Positions 10,488-21,401 of a stretch of 64,000 bases of DNA are shown here, in pieces (the stretch's first letter is position 1; every line of letters begins with the position of its first letter). This stretch comes from Doris montereyensis (lineage: Eukaryota; Mollusca; Gastropoda; Nudibranchia; Dorididae). The notes below the pieces were generated by a model, which saw only the letters and a program-made list of their open reading frames with translations, was not told the origin of the DNA and ran no database searches. The stretch is taken from contig JAXRKP010000112.1 of assembly GCA_037039925.1 (NCBI GenBank), forward strand, positions 290,136 through 354,135. Direction: 5' to 3'. The position numbers and the translations under genes are program-made.

Positions 10488-10940
10488 CCACTACCTCACT
10501 CACTCCTTCTACCATGATGACAGTAGGTAGAATCTAGACGATTATAATTTGAAGTTACTATTCGTCATTAGTGACGAATACCTGTGAGAGAGAAAATTAT
10601 ATTTGTCATTAGGATCGGATGTATTGCCGATTGCAGATGATGAATCGAATATCGTTTTTGGTACTCGTCAGTGCTCAAGTACATTCTCGCGGTAAGCTTT
10701 ATTTCATTTTCATTGTTCTCACCATCATTCATAAATTTATTGCCAAGTTCACCGCTTCACCTGTAAACATGTCTGTCAACATTGGCGTATGTTCAACTTT
10801 TGACTCTGATCAGGAGTTTTTGAATGAAATAAAGCAACTTGAGAAAGAACAAAATGAAAGAGAGAGATATACAATTTTTTTATAAATATGCAAGATAGAG
10901 ATAGCGAGGACAAGACCAAGAAAGACAGAAGGACAGAGCC
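10488..10940. other. Unannotated DNA
   Basis: No recognised feature. A short inverted match ATTCGTCATTAGTGACGAAT is centred near 10568. Confidence 0.35.
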
Positions 10941-11090
10941 ACACATACACATGCCCTCTTTGTAACCACCCCCATGAAACTGACCCATCACCTATTTGAA
11001 TGCCACAAATTGAAAGATCTTCTCGACAAGCTACTTTCCGAGAAACCTGATACTTGGAATGCTATTTATGGCATCCTACAACAGACCGGA
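10941..11090 (+). pseudogene. LINE C-terminal fragment
   Basis: The translation, with one frameshift, gives CPLCNHPHET then HHLFECHKLKDLLDKLL, a pattern typical of the zinc-knuckle/RNase H C-terminus of many non-LTR retrotransposons (CPxC...E..HHxFxCP.L...R..L). It is short, shifted and isolated, so it is a dead fragment. Confidence 0.55.
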
Positions 11091-11274
11091 ACAAACTTGC
11101 AGATACCATTATGTGGTATTAGGCCGAAGGACAAATTACGTCCAATGGCTGCTCGATCAGTAACAATGACAGCCTAACCACTTGGCCACTAAAACCACTT
11201 TGCATTATACATGAAGCAGGTGAGTTCTCTTGCTTGTGTTCGCAATGAGGTATGCTTTCATCACGAGAACATCA

Positions 11275-13776
11275 CTCTTTCTTTCTTTCTTTATCAGTTC
11301 CCATTCTACCTTTTGGTGTATGGGTTCAGATGTCTGAGATGATCTTTCTCCAGGATGCCCTGTCCTGGCATTTTCTGTTTCCTTCCCAAAATATTAAATT
11401 TCTATTCTTCAATGCCTCTTTTATATCTTCTCCCCACTTTCTCCGAGGTCTGCCTTTTGGTCTTTTACTTTGGGGCTTTAGCACTGTATACTGTATAGCT
11501 ATTCTATTGTCATTCATTCTGTTTACATGCCCAAACCATCTCAATTAATTTATTTCTATCTTAGTTTTTATGCGATCTACTTTGGTTTGATCTCTTAGTG
11601 TTGTGTTTCTGATTTTGTCTCTTTTAGTTTTCCCTACTACTCTTCTTAGATATTTCATTTCAGCTGCCTGTACACTACTGTATTCTCTACTGTTAAAAGT
11701 CCAGGTTTCACTGCCATAGAGGAGAGTAGAACAATAAACTGGGTTGTATACTGCCATTTGGTTTTTGTTGACAATTCTTGTTTACCTACAAATGCCTTTC
11801 CTAGATGGTTATATATTGCACTTGCCTTTTGGATTCTCGGGCTGATTTCTTCTCTTAGTTTTCCCTCTGACTCTGAGTTAATCATTACACCTAGGTAATT
11901 GTAGCTTTGAGCTTGTTCTAAATTCTCCTGCCTAATTTAAGATTTTGTGTTTTAGCTTCCTAGTTACTAGCATTGTTTTGGTTTTCTTTGCATTTACTCT
12001 CATTCCTCTTTTATTTAGTTCATTGTTCATAATGTTGATATTCGACTGAAGGTCCCTTTCTGATTTTCCAAACAGAACTAAATCATCGGCAAATGAAAGC
12101 ATTGATACATTTACTGGTTTGAGCTTCCACATACCTACATTCATTTTCTTCATTTTTGAGGATGCCTTTGCGACTGAATCCATAAATATGATAAACAAAA
12201 GAGGATTTAGGATACAACCCTGTCTTACCCCTATATCTACATCAAATTCTTCAGATATGTTTCCAGCCACTCTCACTGCACATGTTGGTTTATATTGAAA
12301 AAAATTTAATGGCTTCTATTAAATTTTGATCTACATTGTGTTCTTTTAAGGAAGGCCATAGTTCATCCCTCCTCACAGTGTCAAACACCTTTTCTAGATC
12401 TATAAAACACAGGTGCAAGTCAGTGTTTCTCTCAAGGAATTTTTCTATTATTTGTCTAATTGTGAATATGTGGTCTTGTACACTTCTTTCTGGTCTAAAT
12501 CCGCTCTTCATTGCCCCCAGAACAGCTTTTAATTTCCTTGATAGCTGTCTTGAAGTCTTTGTCCAAACTCTTCCCATTGTTCCTGTTTTTGCTTTCCTAA
12601 CTTCCTCTTTGGCGATAATTCTTTTATTCACGTAATCTATGCTATCCTCTGGTCTCTTTGTTTGCAAGTATTTCTTCCAGGCATCCTTCTTTTTTTATCT
12701 TAGTTATTACATGCTCATTCCACCATGCTATTCTTTTCCCATCTCCTTTAATTTGTTTCCTACCACAGACCTCTTCAGTACATCTGAGGAGTGTTTCTTT
12801 ATACAATTGCCACTTTTCTTCTATTGTGCTATCATTCAGATCCATCTGCCTTTTCACGGATAAATCTTTTTATCCTAGATTGGTATATCTCTTTTACTAT
12901 TGGTTTTTTTAGTTCTTCTATTTTGAGTTTAGTAGCTTTTTTCTTTTTCCTTTTCTGTTTGTTTTCTTCAGTCAGTAATCTCATTTTGGCATTCACTAGG
13001 TGATGATCACTAAATATTTCTGCTCCTCTGTTTACTCTTGCATCCAATGTATTGTAAAAAGGAGCTGCTAACTATGATGTAATCTATGATTGACTTTTCA
13101 AACCTGTCTTCATTTACTCTTGTATATTTGTGGATATCTTTATGAGGAAAAAAAAGCTGTTAGCTATTTTCATGTTATTCTTTAGGCAAAAATCTATTAG
13201 TCTCTCTCATCACATCACATCATCGAAAGCGTGTAAAAGCTGCGATCTCCCGGGATCCCTTAGCAGCAGAAAGTTTCAGTCACTGATTGGCATCAATCCT
13301 GTCTCTCACACCATTTGGAGAAGTTGTTGTCTCTCCTTTTTTACCTATTACTCCTCCTGACGTTTCTATATTATTGCCTACTTTAGCGTTTAAATCTCCT
13401 TAAACCATTAGTTCCTGTTTGTGTTTAAGATTCTCTGCAGCTATTTGTAAATTGTTTTCGAAGATATCTTTTTCTTCTTTAGTGGTGTTTGCGTTTGGTC
13501 CATAAGCTATTAATAATTTAATTTCTCTTCCTTTTGGTTTAATATTTACCTCTAATAGCTGTGGGTTTATAAATTTCCAATTTTCTAGTATCTTTTCATG
13601 CCTTCTATGCACTAGGAGTCCTACTCCTGCTCTAGCTTTGACATTTACTCCCGAGAAGATTAAAATATGGCTTAGTATTACATATTCTATTCCTTGTCCT
13701 TTTTCTTTGTTTCTATAATAGCCAAAATGTCTACTTTGAATTTTTCCATTTCTTCAACTAATTCTTACTCTTTTCC
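11275..13776 (-). mobile_element. RTE-like LINE copy C (5'-truncated)
   Basis: A minus-strand non-LTR retrotransposon. The 3' tail is at 11275 (CTTT repeats on the plus strand). Reading leftwards from 13776 the broken ORF shows endonuclease sequence (AYGPNANTTKEEKDIF near 13500; SDHHLV near 12990), then reverse transcriptase motifs: SGFRPERSVQDHIFTIRQ, CFIDLEKVFDTV (motif A), GVRQGC, LSFADDLVLFG (motif C). It ends with the C-terminal RWFGHVNRMNDNRIA and GRPRRKWGEDI. The last block is characteristic of RTE-type elements. Multiple frameshifts and stops split it. About 105 bp of foreign DNA sits at 13206-13312 within the endonuclease region. The 5' leader found in copies at 42.2 and 59.4 kb is missing. 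Confidence 0.8.
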
Positions 13777-15284
13777 TCACTATCATCAAATCATTCGAAC
13801 ATGTTTGTTGCACCTTTCCACACTTCATAAAAACTTTTCCATTGTCAGTGAATCAAAGGCACAAATCCTTGCATTCAGTTATGTAATTCAGATGTATGGT
13901 TATACAGCATTTATTCTTGCAGAGTAGCTCCAAAAAGAATGGTTTTGAAATTATAAAAGCAACATATTGTGTAGTTTCCCTCGATTATATACAAGTTGTT
14001 TTCTGGTGTTTCTCTCAGCCGCATTCATCTGTACGAAGAAACCATCAAAGGAGAAGTATTATTATATTCCTTTTCCTAGATTCATTAAAATGTTTTCTCT
14101 TGAGTCTGTATACATATATAAAGCAGAACGTCTCTAATTTTGACCATTTGTAACTCAGATACCATGGCACCCACAACCTCCATATTTCGCATGTAGATTT
14201 CAAATAGATCAAATCAGCATTTTCATTGATTGGAAAAGTATTTTTTGCTCTAAGATGCATAACACTTTTTATTGTTACTGAATCTAATTTCCAGACATTA
14301 CAATAAAGAGCGTACATAACTTCAATATCGAGTACTGCAGAAAAAGCTCGCATTTAGATGTTATAATAATTATGATTGTGATTCCTCTCTTTGTGCGGAC
14401 ATTCTTGGTTTTGTTACTGATGGATTCTGGCTTTCAAACAAATAATATCTTTAAGACATTTGATGAGGTTCAATCTCAACGCCATGTTTATGATTCACTT
14501 ATTGAACGGAAACGCGTGATCAGACAAAATATGATTGTGGAGTCATTGAAGATCTAAAATCCATAATTAAAATGTTTAAAAATATGGATTAAGACTGTTA
14601 AAAGTTCACAGATTGTGACTAAAATTGTGAACAGATGCCTTTTAAATGTTAGATCCAAAAATTAAGAAGGCCAAACCGGTATATCCAGGTGAAATAATAC
14701 AAATCCAGGAAAACACAGAGAGAGCACAGAAAGACACAGCCAGCCTATCCGCCATTTGGTTCACCATCAACACGTGTATGCCGATTCAATCAATGTAGGT
14801 TGTGGCATATTCGGCATCCTGACGATATTCGGTGCCCATGAAACTATGATGTCGTCGAAGATACTGGTTCAGCAAATATTGGATTTGGACAATCACATTT
14901 GCAGGGGGCTGAACAGTTCAATGGTCCTTCTAAGTTGCTGATCGTGAAGCTATCTCCTGTACTTTTGCCTAAAAACGTACCAACGAGTATAAAGCTACTT
15001 ATAGAGGGCCTAAATAGACTTCCCGATGTGTACTTACGATGGATCATTCTACATCATGCATACTTCACAACTTTAAAATGAATTAAATTGTCCACCAAGG
15101 CAACAGTTGTAAAGTTGGCGAGTCCGTTCAAAGTCTTTTACCATCTTCAGTCGGCGCTGTTCATACGTCAGGACATGTTTCTCACCTGCTCTACGATATT
15201 AGAATATCGTTTGTTTTTTTGTTGTTTTGGTTTGGGTTTTTTGTTGTTGTTTTTTTTGTTTTTTTTTTTTTTTTTGGGGGGGGT
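13777..15284. other. Unannotated DNA upstream of the IAP gene
   Basis: No recognisable gene or repeat. A 5' untranslated exon or promoter of the IAP-like gene could be here, but I cannot identify one. A T-rich then G-rich run lies at about 15235-15285. Confidence 0.4.
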
Positions 15285-15345
15285 TCTAGCAGAAATTGTG
15301 ATAACACAAGTATAATTTCCCTTTTTAAAGGATCAATAAAGATGA
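15285..15345 (+). mobile_element. LINE 3'-end fragment
   Basis: AAATTGTGATAACACAAG followed by ATAATTTCC and ATCAATAAAGATGAT closely matches the 3' end at 44425-44485, which follows a LINE coding relic. Confidence 0.6.
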
Positions 15346-15584
15346 TAGAATTGAATAACATTGATAATAAGTGCTAATTTAATCTAATAATCATACTTGA
15401 TGTCACCTGTAACCGATACAGTGGTGTCTGAGTTATTCATAGCCAAAGTGCAAGAGACGCAGCTGTATAATAAAGAGAAATCATGATCTAACATTATTTA
15501 CGGGCATCCTTGTTATTATAAATTTAAAATCTTTTCCTTTCAGTGTGAAATTGGGCCAAGACAGCTCAAGTGTTAAAACCGCAA

Positions 15585-15623
15585 ATGCCTGCCCTTCAAA
15601 TCTCACTGGACAACAATGGATGA
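15585..15623 (+). CDS. Upstream ORF overlapping the IAP start
   Basis: A 12-codon ORF (ATG at 15585, TGA at 15621-15623) in the untranslated leader of the IAP-like exon. It overlaps the main ATG at 15616 in a different frame. Its context is weak (C at -3 and C at +4) while the main ATG has A at -3 and G at +4, so leaky scanning past it is plausible. It may lower translation of the main ORF; this is inference. Confidence 0.4.
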   Translation: MPALQISLDNNG

Positions 15624-16136
15624 TAGGAACGCTTTTCCTGCGCGTTCACAAAGTCCTGGTTATGACATAGGACCAGATGAAGACCGTCCAGGGTATATGC
15701 CAGTGCAGGCAATATTGGGGTTTAACAATTATTCCGATGAGCCCCAATACTCAGAGGTTTTTGTAACACAACCAAGTCAGCCTTACTTTGGCGAACCGGT
15801 TGACGAAGGTCCAGAGGCTGAAGTCGTAGCAAAGACACCAAAGGATGATAATAAGAAGTTCTTTCATGAAAGAGAGCGTCTTAAGACATATGGCAAATGG
15901 AAATCTGATTACAGCGTGACCCCTGTTGACCTGGCCAGGAATGGTTTTATTCACATAGGCCCGCAAGATCGAGTGTTGTGCGTGTTCTGCTTAAAAACAA
16001 TAACAGAGTGGGAAAAAGGAGACGTAGTGGAGAAAGAGCATCAGCGTATTTACCCTAATTGTCCTTTTGTGAAAAGAAAATGTTTGGATCTCAACAAACC
16101 TATTTCAGGGATAGAGAATTTAAAACAAGAACTCCG
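15616..16136 (+). CDS. IAP-like gene, exon A: N-terminus and BIR1
   Basis: First coding exon of an inhibitor-of-apoptosis-like gene. The exon probably begins at 15544, after a TTTTCCTTTCAG acceptor. The ATG at 15616 is the first in frame after TAA at 15574 and has a good start context. Residues 1-77 are Pro/Asp/Glu/Gln-rich and look disordered. Residues about 80-153 form a BIR domain: ERERLKTYGKW, LARNGFIHIG, then zinc ligands Cys122, Cys125, His142, Cys149 with the canonical Cx2Cx16Hx6C spacing and the GD(x)xxxEH core. BIR domains bind caspases or IAP-binding motifs in the cytosol. The exon ends in phase 2 (CTC CG) at a good donor, GTAAGA. The frame past this donor stops at once, which supports splicing. 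Confidence 0.88.
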
Positions 16137-16414
16137 GTAAGATGTCAAGTGTCTTTATGTATTTTGTATGGTAAGATCAGTTTGAAGTGTTTGTATAGTT
16201 CATTATGTCATATCACAAGTTCTTGTTATCATCATCATCATCATCATCATCGATAGATAGATAAAGGAATACCCAATATAAATGAATTTATGGGCTAAAA
16301 TCACCATGACAATGCCAAATGTGAGTTTCTACTGTGCCAGGTGTAACACAGGGTTTTTGACACTATATTGACAGAAAGGGTGAAGTCTCTACTTATCTAT
16401 CAATAGCTCAAGAT
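16137..16414. other. Start of IAP intron 1
   Basis: Intron sequence beginning GTAAGA, with a short ATC trinucleotide run near 16230-16252. Intron 1 extends to 27720 and carries most of the repeats described below. Confidence 0.6.
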
Positions 16415-17200
16415 GCCCTCTCAAGATACCTACTGAACGACCCTAGTCGCAGCACCAAAACACAGTATCTTGACAAAATCTTATACTCTAAAGTATCCTC
16501 CTAGGATACTTACTGAACGACCTAGTCGCAGCACCAAACCATGGTATCTTATCAAACTCAAATATTTCAAGACGATATTACAAACGTGAACGTTACTAAC
16601 AACAAGTCATACAACGCCACAAAATACAAATTTGTGTGACAGTGACAACATAGACTATAGTAGACGACAGGAAGTAGAGCTTTAACAATCGCTTCAACAT
16701 AGAATATGTTTGATGCCACAACACAGTAAAGTTTCGACAACGTCACCATATAGATTATGTCGGATGCCACAAAATATAAGTTTTTGACAATGCCAGCCAA
16801 TTATTGTGTGGACTGGGACAATAGAAGGGGACAAATGAGTGGAAAGGCAAACACAGGCAAGATTTGGATTGTGTGGCTCTATTTTTAATATTGATACTTT
16901 ATAAAGGCTAACATTTACATTCAACAAAAATCGACATATCACTACATAGCTTGAACTAACAAATGATATTTGTATCACTAACCAGTGACAACACATGAGT
17001 CATAATCTGACCATTCTGTCAACCGATCAACGCCATTTCCAGTATTTGTCTGAATGAACTTCTAATGTACGTATCAGTAAACAGTGAAAACACATGAATT
17101 ATAATATGACAGTTCTCTCAACCAATCAACGACATCTCAAGTATTCATCTGTTTGAACTACTAGTGTCCGCATCACTAAACAATGACATCGCATGATTTA
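16415..17200. repeat. Three adjacent degenerate tandem repeats
   Basis: 16415-16560: two copies of a unit with GATAC(C/T)TACTGAACGACC and AGTCGCAGCACCAAA. 16590-16800: diverged copies around GATGCCACAAAATATAAG and GACAACGTCACCATATAGA. 16960-17200: about 2.5 copies of a roughly 110-bp unit with AACAGTGAAAACACATGA and CAACCAATCAACG. No coding content. Confidence 0.6.
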
Positions 17201-17344
17201 TTACAACAAAACCTCCGTCCAGGATTCGTGCATCTCCATGGACTAGCATTGCATCTACAGTGCCACCAACACAACCACTCTCTTCTTGATCTAACCCCAC
17301 ACTATGCCACACACACAACCCCAAGGCTGGATGTGTTACAGGCA

Positions 17345-17815
17345 TTACCCTAGTTGTGTTACCCCAAATGTATTACACAGGCATTTACCCTAGTTGTGTT
17401 ACCCCAAATGTATTACAGGCATTTACCTAGTTGTGTTACCCCAAATGTATTACACAGGCATTTACCTAGTTGCGTTACCCCAAATGTATTACACAGCCAG
17501 TTACCTAGTTGTGTTACCCCAAATGTATTACACAGGCATTTACCTAGTTGTGTTACCCCAAATGTATTACACAGGCAGTTACCTAGTTGTGTTACCCCAA
17601 ATGTATCACACAGGCATTTACCTAGTTGTGTTACCCCAAATGTATTACACAGGCAGTTACCTAGTTGTGTTACCCCAAATGTATTACACAGGCATTTACC
17701 TAGTTGTGTTACCCCAAATGTATTACACAGCCAGTTACCCAGTTGTGTTACCCCAAATGTATTACACAGGTATTTACCTAGTAGCGTTACCCCAAATGTA
17801 TTACACAGAACTGAG
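17345..17815. repeat. Satellite, ~39-bp unit, 12 copies
   Basis: Twelve tandem copies of a unit containing TAGTTGTGTTACCCCAAATG and TATTACACAGG. From about the fourth to the tenth copy the variants CAGTTACC and CATTTACC alternate, so the working unit is a 78-bp dimer. Long open frames across it are repeat by-products. Confidence 0.9.
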
Positions 17816-18247
17816 AGTACATCGGGACGACCGTTAAGCGACTATTGACGAGCAATATCCTAAACGCTTTCTGGCCCAACTTAGCGAACTCCCGTCGGTC
17901 CCTATCCTGTGATTGTAGAGTTAGATGTTTTCACAGATTCCAGACATCTATCACCGCCTAAATGTTTGCTTAGGTCTGTCGTTCACTCCAATTGAAACGT
18001 TTTAAAACCGGCAACTGTTACTACTACCACCAGGCGAAATATGACAATAAGTGACAAATCCACTAATAAAGACAGAACAAACACGTGACGTTTCGGGTAG
18101 TATAACCCTTCGTTAGACAACAAACGAGAAATATCTAGAATCTATATCTAAGTACTACCTCAGGCATCACACAATGGGATGTCAGAAGAAAAACATAAAG
18201 GAGAAAGAAAGAAAGAAAAAGACAGTGATGATAAGAAACATAGCGCA

Positions 18248-18385
18248 GGGGGGGGGGGGGGGGGGGGGGTGAAGAATAGCGAGAGTGGAAGGTTCAGATC
18301 GAGAATGAAAAAAAAAATGACCATAAATAAAAGTGAGAGAAGGAATAGAGAGAAAAAGGTGAGAAGGAGATAGAGAGAAGGAAAG

Positions 18386-18423
<38 letters not shown>

Positions 18424-18441
18424 AGGAGAGCGAGGGAGGGG

Positions 18442-18493
<52 letters not shown>

Positions 18494-18512
18494 AAGAAAG
18501 AAAAAAGGGAGA
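18248..18512. repeat. Poly-G run and GA microsatellite
   Basis: About 24 consecutive G starting near 18248, followed by interrupted GA repeats from 18390 to 18512, all within the Penelope-like copy. Confidence 0.9.
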
Positions 18513-19127
18513 GAGAGACGTGTGAAAATGGGAAACAAGAACGAAAAAAATAGTATAAATATAAGACTAGATCTCACTGGGTCTTGAAAGAAGAAATGAT
18601 AGAGAATGAATGAAAGGAAGTATCAATCAAGTCAAAAATTTACACTGAAGGTGCGAAATGTATATAAATTACAAATTTATCGATGCAATAAGGGAAGAGA
18701 GTAAACAACTTATCTGAAATTTCAAAAATGCCAGTTAGCACTAGCTGATGCTTTCCAAGTTATCGAAGTCTCAAGTATTTTCTCCTTGGTGATAAAATAG
18801 GGTCTATTCCTGAATGGTAAGAAACCGTGCGCAAAGTTGCTTCGGTAAATGGTGAACGAAGGAAAGAAGAAGAAGAAAAAGAAAAAAAGACATTTTTTAT
18901 TTTTTTTAAGTTTAAGTGTACAAAGATGCCTACCATTGAGTACGCTACCATAGATGGGCATACGGGGGTGTGAACTGCCAGAGGGACCCAACTTTGCCCG
19001 GGGATGGGGGCAGGGTTAGGGTGGGATAGTTTCGTGGGGGTGGTGGGGGCGGATGGGGTAGGGTAGAGGATGGTGAAGGTTCAGGGATAGTAATATCGTG
19101 TGCCCGACTATAGGAGTCACTCCGGAG

Positions 19128-19445
19128 AAAATTATACAAATTGGTGTAAGACGTTCATACCATCAGGGTTGATGGTGCCCAATCTTACTATAAGCTGGTT
19201 CTCTAAAGACCTAGACCCAGCACCGCCGGTACATGACCTGAGAATGCATACTTTTAGATCATGGGTTCCTCGATGTCCCGGTCCATTAAAATGTAAAGGC
19301 ACCGGCTTGCTTTCGCAGTATTCGATATCTCTCGTGTGATGGCCAAATCTGTTGGAGAGTTGCAAGCCAGCTTCTCCAATATAGGCCATTTCACAATGAC
19401 TGCAGCGAAGAGCATAAATTACATTGCGAGAGGCGCAGGAGAATT
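19128..19445 (-). pseudogene. GIY-YIG endonuclease relic of a Penelope-like element
   Basis: The minus-strand translation runs CASRNVIYALRCSHCEMAYI then GEAGLQLSNRFGHH, later PLHFNGPGHRG, LENQLIVRLGT and NPDGMN. The pair VIYALRC...MAYIGE is the GIY-YIG signature; the Cys/His residues in front of it and the LGTxxPxGxN end are typical of Penelope-like elements, where the domain nicks target DNA for retrotransposition. The ATG nearest the start is internal to the motif, and no intact upstream reverse transcriptase is present, so this is a remnant. Bacterial-type or mitochondrial GIY-YIG proteins do not carry this Cys knuckle and tail. Confidence 0.75.
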
Positions 19446-20038
19446 GCCCATTTACTGTCCAAGTCTGTCTAGGGAACTGAATATATATAGATATATATAT
19501 ATTCTAGATATTTCTCGTTTGTTGTCTGACGAAGGGTTATACCCGAAACGTCACGTGTTTGTTCTGTCTTTATTAGTGAAGTTGTCACTTATTGTCATAT
19601 TTCACCTTTGACTTCACTCCACCAGGGTTAATCCTTACGCAATTCAAGTTACGTCTCATAATACATATATCGCCCCCGAAGATTAGTAAAACAACGGTTT
19701 AATCACAAAGCATAACTTAGTTCTCATAAGAACAACAAAAGAATGATGTCTACTCACTCCACTTAACATAAGCGAAAAGAAAATGTCGACTCCACGCGAG
19801 GGACTAACGTTTCACCACACAACAGATCTAAATATACTTAAATCACACACTTATACTAACGTATAGATAAATCTGCCCAGTAGTACCTAGTACTACCTCT
19901 ACCTAGTACTACATCTGCCCCCCCTCCCCCTTTCGCATCAGCATCCGGAGATAATTCAACACAAAAGTTGAAATCTTACAATAACACTGGACACAAGACT
20001 ACCGATTATATAAAATATTCTGTACGGGAAACGACCCA

Positions 20039-20215
20039 GGATCTGAAAGTAAACCACATAGGGTTAAGAGCACATCGCTCTCGAACACAACGGATGCAAC
20101 AGCGCAAATCAACAATAAGGAAAACTATAAACCGATGCAAACTTAAGGAAAACAACTAAGACTCAGGAAATCCCTAGTCCTCAGAGGAAAAAACTCGATC
20201 TACGACTCGAAGGGA
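20039..20215 (+). repeat. Direct repeat, left copy (~175 bp)
   Basis: Starts GGATCTGAAAGTAAACCACA and ends near the GGAAAAAACTCGA block. A near-identical copy is at 20682-20855; together they bracket a short-unit satellite. Confidence 0.8.
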
Positions 20216-20505
20216 AGGGGAAAACTCGACTTAACTCGAAGGGAAAACTCAACTACGCCTCAAAGGGAAAATTCGACTAAACTCAAAGGGAAAACTCGAC
20301 TAAACTCAAAGGGAAAACTCGACTAAGCCTCAAAGGGGAAAACTCGACTAAGCCTCAAAGGGGAAAACTCGACTAAACTCGAAGGAAAACTCGACTAAGC
20401 CTCAACGGGGAAACTCGACTAAACTCGAAGGGAAAACTGACTAAGCCTCAAGGGGAAAACTCGACTAAGCCTCAAACTCAAAGGGGAAAACTCGACAGGT
20501 GATAC
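20200..20505. repeat. Satellite, ~20-24-bp unit (AACTCGACTAAGCCTCAAAG)
   Basis: About 14 imperfect copies of GGGAAAACTCGACTAA followed by ACTC or GCCTC and AAAGG. The last bases of the flanking direct repeat (AAAAAACTCGA) look like the seed unit. Confidence 0.85.
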
Positions 20506-20681
20506 TCCCCGAAGAGAAGGAAAACGAATGGTCGTATAGAGCAACCACTCCACAGAGGTGATCACAGCTTAATGCTAACAACATATTGTATGCATATCAA
20601 TGTGAAAATGGAACATTGTTACAAATGTATAAATCCCATAGGGTTAACAAATACACACGCTCCAATTAAGTGGAACCCAGG

Positions 20682-20855
20682 ATCTCAAAGTAAACCACAT
20701 AGGGTTAAGAGCAAATCGCTCTCGAACACAACGGGTGCAACAGCGCAAATCAACAATAAGGAAAACTATAAACCGAAGCAAACTTAAGGAAAACAACTAA
20801 GAAGACTCAGGAAATCCCTAGTCCTCGAAGGAAAAAACTCGACTACGAACCCATC
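20682..20855 (+). repeat. Direct repeat, right copy (~175 bp)
   Basis: GGATCTCAAAGTAAACCACA onwards, differing from the left copy by a few substitutions and a 3-base insertion. Confidence 0.8.
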
Positions 20856-21399
20856 TGTAATAGTACAAAACATGAAAACTATTTATAAAGGAGGTTTTTA
20901 GCCCTCTAAACATGCTGCCCTAGAGCAAAAATTTACACATTTTATCAAAAATATGATAAATTTGCTCATCTTTGGTCCTAATTTTGAAAATGAAACGGGA
21001 GTGAATGGCTGTCGTGTATAGTATCGATGTAAAGGGGAGTTCCTTTCTCTTTCATATATAGTAGATTTGGTATCGATGCTACAACACCATGAGCCCCTGT
21101 TCATGAAACTTTCCATACCTAAAAACAAAGAATTTCAGATGACATCAGCTGTTATACAGTTTGACCCGACCTCTGCACTCTCTCGGTCAAAGGTAATGTC
21201 ACCGCGCATGCGTACTGCATGAATATTGCAGGTCAAATGGTGTGTAGCATGCGCAGGCATTCCAGATATGTCTTGTTTGTAAACAAACTCCTTGCTTTCG
21301 TTTTGATTGTTCTGCCTACTGCAAACATGTTTTACGATTGATTGCGATTTATTCTTCAGGTTTGTTCTATATTCTTGTAATTTTTTACGAATTAGCTTA
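20856..21399. other. Unannotated intron DNA
   Basis: No recognised feature. A GC-richer patch with GCATGCGTACTGCATG lies near 21200-21260. Confidence 0.35.
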
Positions 21400-21401
21400 C
21401 A

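Larger units (their letters stand above)
18032..19625 (-). mobile_element. Penelope-like element with inverted arms (copy P2)
   Basis: The left arm begins AGGCGAAATATGACAATAA at 18032. The right arm at about 19495-19610 is its inverse (GTTTGTTGTCTGACGAAGGG, then AACGTCACGTGTTTG, then TTGTCATATTTC). Between them are a poly-G run, a GA microsatellite and, on the minus strand, a GIY-YIG endonuclease relic. GIY-YIG plus long terminal repeats that may be inverted is the known architecture of Penelope-like retroelements. The reverse transcriptase is gone, so this is a 5'-truncated copy. Confidence 0.65.

Noticed and set aside
14756..15081. Possible small gene with Cys-rich peptide on the minus strand (CSAPCKCDCP)
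   Set aside because: No recognisable domain, no supporting splice sites and no frame conservation that I can judge.
17354..17848. 164- and 147-codon repeat proteins
   Set aside because: Translations of the 39-bp satellite inside IAP intron 1.
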